This document shows positions 58,743 to 64,000 of a stretch of DNA of 64,000 bases, piece by piece; within the stretch, counting starts at the first letter, position 1, and each line of letters starts with the position of its first letter. The notes beneath the pieces were generated by a model. The model did no database searches and had not been told where the DNA came from. It saw only the letters and a list, made by a program, of their open reading frames with translations. Origin of the DNA: Candidatus Leucobacter sulfamidivorax (GTDB taxonomy: Bacteria > Actinomycetota > Actinomycetes > Actinomycetales > Microbacteriaceae); assembly GCA_016771945.1 (NCBI GenBank), contig QZLF01000002.1, positions 558,001 to 622,000 on the forward strand, written 5' to 3'. The translations under genes were made by a program, and so were the position numbers.

Positions 58743-59716
58743 GCGCGATCGAGATGGCCGGCCAGAAGAGGCTGGTGCTCATTTCGGGCCGGGCCTACCC
58801 GGAGCTGGCGGAGCGGGTCGCCGCCGAGCTGGGCTCCGAGCTGGTGCCCACCGACGCGCGGACCTTTGCCAACGGCGAGCTGTACGCCCGCTTCGGGGAG
58901 AGCGTGCGCGGCTGCGACGCCTTCGTGATCCAGTCGCACACCCATCCCATCAACGAGTGGCTCATGGAGCAGCTCATCATGGTCGACGCGCTGAAGCGCG
59001 CCTCGGCCAAGCGCATCACCGTGGTGGCGCCGTTCTACCCCTACTCGCGCCAGGACAAGAAGGGCCGCGGCCGCGAGCCCATCTCGGCTCGCCTCGTCGC
59101 CGACCTGTTCAAGGCCGCGGGCGCCGACCGCATCATGTCGGTCGACCTGCACGCGCCCCAGATCCAGGGCTTCTTCGACGGGCCGGTGGATCACCTCTTC
59201 GCGATGCCCGTGCTGCTCGAGCACTTCAAGAAGACGATCGACCGCGACGACATCACCGTGGTCTCGCCCGACATGGGCCGCGTCCGCGTCGCCGACGTGT
59301 GGAGCGACCGGCTCGACGCCCCCCTCGCGATCATCCACAAGCGCCGCGATCCCACCGTCGCGAACCAGGCATCGGTGCACGGCATCGTCGGCGATGTGAA
59401 GGATCGCTGGTGCATCATGGTCGATGACATGATCGACACGGGCGGCACGATCTCGAAGGCCGCGCAGGCGCTCAAGGACAACGGCGCGAAGGGCGTCACG
59501 ATCGCCTGCACGCACGCGATCTTCTCGGGCCAGGCGATCGAGCACCTCTCGCAGGACTTCATCGACCAGGTGGTCGTCACGGACACGCTGCCGATCCCGC
59601 CGGAGAAGCAGTTCGACAAGCTCACGGTGCTCTCGATCGCCCCGCTGCTCGCGCGGGCGATCAACGCGGTCTTCGAGGACGGCTCGGTGACGAGCATGTT
59701 CGACGGAGCCGCGTAG
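58739..59716 (+). CDS. prs: Ribose-phosphate pyrophosphokinase
   Basis: Makes PRPP from ribose-5-phosphate and ATP for nucleotide, histidine and tryptophan synthesis. The 325-residue protein has the flexible loop and ATP region FYPYSRQDKK, VDLHAPQIQGFF, and the PRPP loop VDDMIDTGGT. The start overlaps the glmU stop. A short N-terminal extension (MSAIEMAGQK) precedes the conserved body. Confidence 0.97.
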   Translation: MSAIEMAGQKRLVLISGRAYPELAERVAAELGSELVPTDARTFANGELYARFGESVRGCDAFVIQSHTHPINEWLMEQLIMVDALKRASAKRITVVAPFYPYSRQDKKGRGREPISARLVADLFKAAGADRIMSVDLHAPQIQGFFDGPVDHLFAMPVLLEHFKKTIDRDDITVVSPDMGRVRVADVWSDRLDAPLAIIHKRRDPTVANQASVHGIVGDVKDRWCIMVDDMIDTGGTISKAAQALKDNGAKGVTIACTHAIFSGQAIEHLSQDFIDQVVVTDTLPIPPEKQFDKLTVLSIAPLLARAINAVFEDGSVTSMFDGAA

Positions 59717-59729
59717 GAGCGCCCGACCC

Positions 59730-61424
59730 GTGGCATCGGCGGTCGCGAACGATCGACGCGCGCTGAGGGCTCGCCGCTGGGCGCCGAGTCCCATGGGATC
59801 CCTGCTCGGCCTCGTGCTGGCCGCGCTGTCGGTCACCCCCTCGCTGCTGCCCCGCCCGACTCTCATGCAGGGCGCCCTGGCGGCGGTCTCCTTCGGCGTC
59901 GGGTACCTGATCGGGGTGCTCGTCTGGGCGATCGTCCGTGCGCTGCTGCGCCGCCGCGGCGTACGGCCGGGACCCTGGCGATGGTGGTGGATCGTCTACG
60001 CGGCGCTCTGGCTCGTCGCGCTCGCGGTGCTCTCGGCGCTCGCCCTGCAGTGGCAGAACGAGGTGCGCCGCGCGGTCGAGATGCCGCCGCTCGCGGCGAG
60101 CGACGTCTCGGGCTTCCTGCTCGGCTTCCTGCCGCTCGTGGTGCTGCTGCTCGCGATCGGCAAGGGCGTCGCCGCGATGGCGCGTGCGTTCGGTCGTCGG
60201 ATCGGCCCCTTCGGAGCCGGCCTCGCCTCCGCCGCCATCGTCGTGCTCGTGCTCGGTGGTCTCGTCTTCGGCGCGATGCGCGCGATCGACGGCATCTACC
60301 TGGCGCGCAACGGAGCGCCCGACGCCGAAGTGCAGGAGCCGTCGTCGGCCGCGCGGTCCGCCGGTCCCGATTCGGCGATCGCCTGGGAGACCCTCGGCAG
60401 GCACGGGGCGAACTTCGTGGGCGGCGGCCCGAGCGCCGAGGAGATCGAGGCGCTCACGGGGCGGCCCGCGCTCGAGCCGATCCGCGTGTACGCGGGTCTC
60501 GAGTCCGCCCCCACGATCGAGGAGCGCGCGGCGCTCGTCGTCTCCGAGCTCGAGCGCACGGGCGCCTTCGAGCGCTCCGTGCTCGTCGTGGCCACCGCGA
60601 CCGGATCGGGCTGGCTCGAGCCGCAGACGGTCGACGCGATCGAGTACCTGCGGGGCGGCGACACGGCGATCGCCGCCATGCAGTACGCCTACACGCCGAG
60701 CTGGGTGTCGTTCGTGTTCGATCCCGATGCGCCGGTCGAGGCCGCCAGGGTGCTCTTCGCCGCGATCGAGGAGCGGTGGCTGGAACTGCCAGAGGACTCG
60801 CGACCGCTGCTCGTCTCGTACGGGCTGAGCCTCGGCGCGCACGGCAGCCAGGCGGTCTTCGCCGATCTCGCGAATCTGCGCGACCGCACCGACGGCGCGC
60901 TCTTCGTCGGCAGCCCGAGCGGCTCGGAGCTGTGGCGGACGCTGCAGGCGCGGCGGGATCCCGGCAGCCCGGCCTGGCAGCCCGTGCTCGACGGGGGCCG
61001 CGAGGTGCGGTGGATCTCGCGAGCCGGCGACGAGGACCTGCTCACCGGGCCGTGGGAGGAGCCGCGCGTGCTCTACCTGCAGCACGCCACGGACCCGGTG
61101 ACCTGGCTGTCGGGAGAGCTGGTCTTCCGCTCGCCCGAGTGGCTCGAAGCGGATCAGCGGGGTGACGACATCAGCCCCGCGATGCGCTGGATCCCGGTGG
61201 TGACCGCGCTGCAGGTCACGATCGACATGCTCGGCGGGGAGGCCGTGCCCGCGCGGCACGGTCACAACTTCGGAGACGTCGTGGTCACCGGCTGGCGTCT
61301 CGTCGTCGGGGACGGCGGTACCGGCGGCACCGCCGGTACCGGCGACGGGCTCGACGCCGCGGCGATCGCGCGCATCCAGGCCGAGATCGAGAGCTACGCG
61401 CCGATCGAGCCCTATCAGGAGTAG
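59730..61424 (+). CDS. Membrane-anchored alpha/beta hydrolase (Abhydrolase_9 type)
   Basis: A 564-residue protein: four or five TM segments in the first 190 residues (SLLGLVLAALSVTPSLL; LAAVSFGVGYLIGVLVWAIV; WIVYAALWLVALAVLSALAL; GFLLGFLPLVVLLLAIG; AIVVLVLGGLVFGAMRAI), then a hydrolase domain with nucleophile elbow GLSLGAHGS and a late HGHNFG His. It matches the actinobacterial Abhydrolase_9 N- plus C-terminal domain pair. Substrate is unknown; lipid or ester hydrolysis is likely. GTG 59730 follows AGGAGCG, 13 bp after prs. Confidence 0.85.
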   Translation: MASAVANDRRALRARRWAPSPMGSLLGLVLAALSVTPSLLPRPTLMQGALAAVSFGVGYLIGVLVWAIVRALLRRRGVRPGPWRWWWIVYAALWLVALAVLSALALQWQNEVRRAVEMPPLAASDVSGFLLGFLPLVVLLLAIGKGVAAMARAFGRRIGPFGAGLASAAIVVLVLGGLVFGAMRAIDGIYLARNGAPDAEVQEPSSAARSAGPDSAIAWETLGRHGANFVGGGPSAEEIEALTGRPALEPIRVYAGLESAPTIEERAALVVSELERTGAFERSVLVVATATGSGWLEPQTVDAIEYLRGGDTAIAAMQYAYTPSWVSFVFDPDAPVEAARVLFAAIEERWLELPEDSRPLLVSYGLSLGAHGSQAVFADLANLRDRTDGALFVGSPSGSELWRTLQARRDPGSPAWQPVLDGGREVRWISRAGDEDLLTGPWEEPRVLYLQHATDPVTWLSGELVFRSPEWLEADQRGDDISPAMRWIPVVTALQVTIDMLGGEAVPARHGHNFGDVVVTGWRLVVGDGGTGGTAGTGDGLDAAAIARIQAEIESYAPIEPYQE

Positions 61425-61606
61425 ACGCGCGGCGCCCCGCGCGATGCGCTAAGCTTGTTGGCTGTACTTCGGCGAGGGGCGCGTGCGCCCGTGATCGACG
61501 CGGTGGAGCCTCCTGCGGGCCCTTCTGACGCGCCACTTCGGCGAGACATTCGAGACAGGCGGGCCGGGCCCGCCCCGTTGGGCGCGAGCCCGCAAGGAGA
61601 ACCAAC

Positions 61607-62198
61607 ATGAGCGATCAGTTCCAGCTCGCGGGCGCGCGAGAGCTTCGGCAAGGGCGCGGCCCGCAAGCTCCGCGCCGCCGGTCGGACCCCGGTCGTCGTC
61701 TACGGCCACGGCACCGACCCGGTGCACCTCTCGGTCGACGCCCACGCGCTCGGCCTCATCGTCCGCCACGCCAACGCGCTCATCGAGCTCGAGATCGAGG
61801 GCGAGAAGCAGCTCGTCCTGGTGAAGGACGTGCAGAAGGATCCGGTGCGCCAGATCATCGAGCACGTCGACCTCGTCATCGTGAACCGCGACGAGACCGT
61901 GGACGTCGAGGTGCCGGTCCACGTCGTCGGCGCCCCGTTCGCGGGCACGAACGCGCTGCAGGAGCTCAACGTGCTGCGCCTCAGCGTCCCCGCGACCAAC
62001 ATCCCCGAGTTCGTCGAGGTCAGCGTCGAGGGCCTCGAGGCCGGCAGCCAGATCCTCGCCGGCCAGATCTCGCTCGCGAGCGACGAGACCCTGCTCGACG
62101 ACCCCGAGCACCTCGTCGTGCACATCGTCGCTCCGCGCGGCGGGTCCTCCGCTGAGGAAGGCGTCGAGGAGGCCGGGGCCGAGGGCGAGGCCGAGTAA
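61607..62198 (+). pseudogene. rplY: Ribosomal protein L25/Ctc, apparent N-terminal frameshift
   Basis: Binds 5S rRNA on the 50S subunit. The ATG at 61607 follows AAGGAGA at an ideal distance and starts MSDQFQLAG, but the following L25 sequence (RESFGKGAARKLRAAGRTPV, then YGHGTDPVHLSV) is in another frame from about 61635. That frame has a stop at 61608 and no start in between, so one indel between 61625 and 61640 is required. The C-terminal Ctc domain runs to EEAGAEGEAE-stop. In a conserved ribosomal protein, sequencing error in a GC-rich tract is as likely as real mutation. Confidence 0.88.
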
Positions 62199-62326
62199 TC
62201 TCTCCGATGAACCCCGCCCGGCGGCACGCGCGCTGCTCGGCGGGGTTCGTCGTCGCCGGGAGGGAGTGAATGGTGTTCTGGCGCAGACGCGGACGGATGA
62301 GCGGGACGGATGAGAGGAGCGAGGCG

Positions 62327-62911
62327 ATGAGCGACGCATGGCTGATCGTCGGACTCGGCAACCCCGGCCCGAAGTACGAGACCACGCGGCACAACGTCGG
62401 CCAGATGGCGCTCGACGTGCTGGCCGACCGCCTGGGCGCGCGCTTCGCCTCCCACCGCACGAACTCGCGCGTGGCCGAGGGCTTCCTGCGGCCCGGCGGC
62501 CCCAAGCTGATCCTCGCGAAGTCGAACGGGTACATGAACACCTCGGGCGGCCCCGTCAGCGCGCTCGCCAAGTACTTCGACGTGCCGGCGGATCGCATCG
62601 TCGTGCTGCACGACGAGCTCGACCTGCCCTTCGACTCGGTGAAGCTCAAGCAGGGCGGCGGTCACGGCGGGCACAACGGGCTGCGCGACATCGCGAAGGC
62701 CCTCGGCACGCCCGAGTTCCTCCGCGTACGCATCGGGATCGGCCGCCCGCCGGGGCAGCAGGATCCCGCCGACTTCGTGCTGAGGCCCTTCGGCACGAGC
62801 GAGCGCTCCGAGCTCGGCGTGCTGCTCGAGGACGCGGCCGACGCGGCCGAGTCGCTCGTGAGCGAGGGGCTCACCGCGGCGCAGCAGCGATTCCACGGGC
62901 GGGCGAGATGA
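62327..62911 (+). CDS. pth: Peptidyl-tRNA hydrolase
   Basis: Releases peptides from peptidyl-tRNA to recycle tRNA. The 194-residue protein has LIVGLGNPGPKYETTRHNVG with the catalytic His and Asn region, KSNGYMNTSG, and HDELDLPF and GGGHGGHNGL. ATG 62327 is selected since GAGCGAGGCG precedes it and the fold begins there; an in-frame start at 62270 adds unsupported residues. It lies between rplY and mfd as usual in this lineage. Confidence 0.95.
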   Translation: MSDAWLIVGLGNPGPKYETTRHNVGQMALDVLADRLGARFASHRTNSRVAEGFLRPGGPKLILAKSNGYMNTSGGPVSALAKYFDVPADRIVVLHDELDLPFDSVKLKQGGGHGGHNGLRDIAKALGTPEFLRVRIGIGRPPGQQDPADFVLRPFGTSERSELGVLLEDAADAAESLVSEGLTAAQQRFHGRAR

Positions 62912-62924
62912 GCGGAGCGGCGAG

Positions 62925-64000
62925 ATGAGCCTCGGCGGCATCGACCGCCTGCTCGAGCGCTCGGAATCCTTCGCCCGGGCGCTCGACGCGGCCTCGCTCG
63001 ACACCGACTACTCTGCGGCGGAGGGCTGCGCCCGCCGCTCATCGCCGGCCTGGTGCGCCGCCGCCGACGGGACGGCGACCGGGGCGCCCTGCTGCTCATC
63101 GCCGCGACGAGCCGGGAGGCCGATGCCCTGCGCGGATCCCTCGCCTCCCTCATGCCCGAGGCAGACACGGTCGAGTTCCCCGCCTGGGAGACCCTGCCCC
63201 ACGAGCGGCTGAGCCCCAGCGCCGAGACCGTCGGCCGGCGCGCGGTCGCCCTGCGCATGCTGCGGGAGCACTCGGGGGATCGTCCGCTAATCTTCGTGGC
63301 GTCGGTGCGGGCGGCGCTGCAGCCGGTGTCGCCCCATGCCGCGCTGGCGACGCCGCTCGTGCTGCGCGCGGGTGAGGTGCCGCGGGTCGAGGCGGGGATC
63401 GCTCATCTCGACAGGCTCGATGAGCGGCCGGCCCCGGAGGTCGAGCCTGTCGAGACCGGAGGGAGCGGCCTCGAGGCCGTCGCCCGCGACCTCGTCGCGC
63501 GCGCCTACACCCGCGTCGACATGGTCACGAGGCGCGGCGAGTTCGCCGTGCGCGGCGGGATCCTCGACGTCTTCCCGCCCGAGGCGGCGCACGCCGTGCG
63601 CATCGACTTCTTCGGCGACGAGGTCGACGAGATCCGCCGCTTCTCGGTCTCGGATCAGCGCAGCTCCGGCGATCCGCTGCCCTTCGTGGAGCTGTGGCCG
63701 GCCCGTGAGCTGCTGCTCACGGACGAGGTGCGCGAGCGCGCGGCGGCGCTGCTGCCGCGGTTCCCCGCGCTCGGCGCATTGCTCGAGAAGATGGCGGCCG
63801 GCATCCCGGTCGAGGGAATGGAAAGCCTGCTGCCGCAGCTCGTCCCGGGCCTCGAGCCCGTCACCGCGCTGCTCCCCGACGGCGGAGCGGTGCTCGTGGT
63901 CTCGCCGGAGCGCGTCGCCGGGCGCGCGGTGAGCCTCGCGGAGACCAACCGGGAGTTCCTGGAGGCCGCCTGGCAGGCGGCGACCGCGGGCGCGGATGCG
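62925..64000 (+). pseudogene. mfd: Transcription-repair coupling factor, frameshifted and cut by window end
   Basis: Mfd removes stalled RNA polymerase and recruits UvrA. The ATG at 62925 gives MSLGGIDRLLERSESFARAL and proceeds to SAAEG near 63025, where the frame must move to continue as LRPPLIAGLVRRRRRDGDRG. The second frame stays open to 64000 and contains the Mfd hallmark RRGEFAVRGGILDVFPP. A one-base deletion near 63024 explains it. A REP-like inverted pair at 63401-63457 is translated within the N-terminal domain as HLDRLDERPAPEVEPVETGG. The helicase and RID domains lie beyond the window. Confidence 0.88.
63401..63457. repeat. REP-like inverted pair inside mfd
   Basis: A 25-bp element (63401-63425, arms GCTCATC and GATGAGC around a CTCGACAGG core) is followed 13 bp later by GGTCGAGCCTGTCGAGACC (63439-63457), its inverse. 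The frame is kept through the element. It shares the core CTCGACAGGCTCGA with the element in the ABC-F gene, showing a dispersed family. Confidence 0.85.

Overview
The window is high-GC DNA (roughly 70% by eye) with short gene gaps, many ATGA/GTGA stop-start overlaps and GTG starts. The two ends carry actinobacterial housekeeping blocks: metG-tatD-rsmA followed by ispE on the left, and tRNA-Gln-glmU-prs-(membrane hydrolase)-rplY-pth-mfd on the right. Together with the DUF222/HNH protein, the PadR-MFS pair and REP-like palindromes with a CTCGACAGGCTCGA core, this points to Microbacteriaceae (a Leucobacter-like organism is my inference). Roughly 50 kb of accessory DNA lies between ispE and glmU.

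Layout. 1-7.5 kb: metG (5' cut), tatD, rsmA, then fdhD convergent with a YdeP-type molybdopterin oxidoreductase, then ispE. 7.5-14.3 kb: two FrnE-like oxidoreductase genes that were once adjacent are split by a 5.2 kb ion-transport island (IS5 and DUF389 remnants, trkA, trkH, an unknown gene, nhaA). The island is bounded by a 101-bp direct repeat of the frnE 3' end. 14.3-20.9 kb: Fpg/Nei glycosylase, DinB-like protein, a Cys-rich microprotein, a LacI regulator, an ABC-F ATPase, a 924-bp IS5-family element and a CPBP protease. 20.9-27.9 kb: ornithine cyclodeaminase-like and TrxR-like enzymes, ArsR with a His-rich peptide, then a zinc-starvation locus (CobW-like protein without a P-loop, zinc-free L36, methyltransferase) with two Zur-type palindromes, then a HisD-family/SDR pair. 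27.9-31.1 kb: flavin monooxygenase, flavin reductase and PucR regulator.

31.4-44.2 kb holds a cluster resembling mycobacterial iniBAC: an IniB-domain protein with long Asn/Asp repeats and two dynamin-like GTPases in one operon. Divergent from it are an Hsp70-like ATPase and a frameshifted LuxR regulator, followed by a large LAL-type LuxR regulator. 44.3-50.3 kb: Tat-lipoprotein polysaccharide deacetylase, DUF222/HNH, LldD-TetR divergent from a glutaryl-CoA-dehydrogenase-like enzyme. 50.5-54.2 kb is a five-gene operon led by a radical SAM enzyme of the archaeal tetraether synthase (Tes)/COG1964 type with an Lgt-like protein and three small membrane proteins; it is the best candidate for an undescribed lipid-modification system. 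54.2-56.9 kb: MarR, DHA2-type MFS exporter and PadR with its operator.

Three genes (the LuxR-like gene, rplY, mfd) each need one apparent indel to be read through. Because rplY and mfd are normally well conserved and lie 1.4 kb apart, base-calling error is a live explanation for those two. REP-like palindromes are translated in frame inside the ABC-F gene and mfd.
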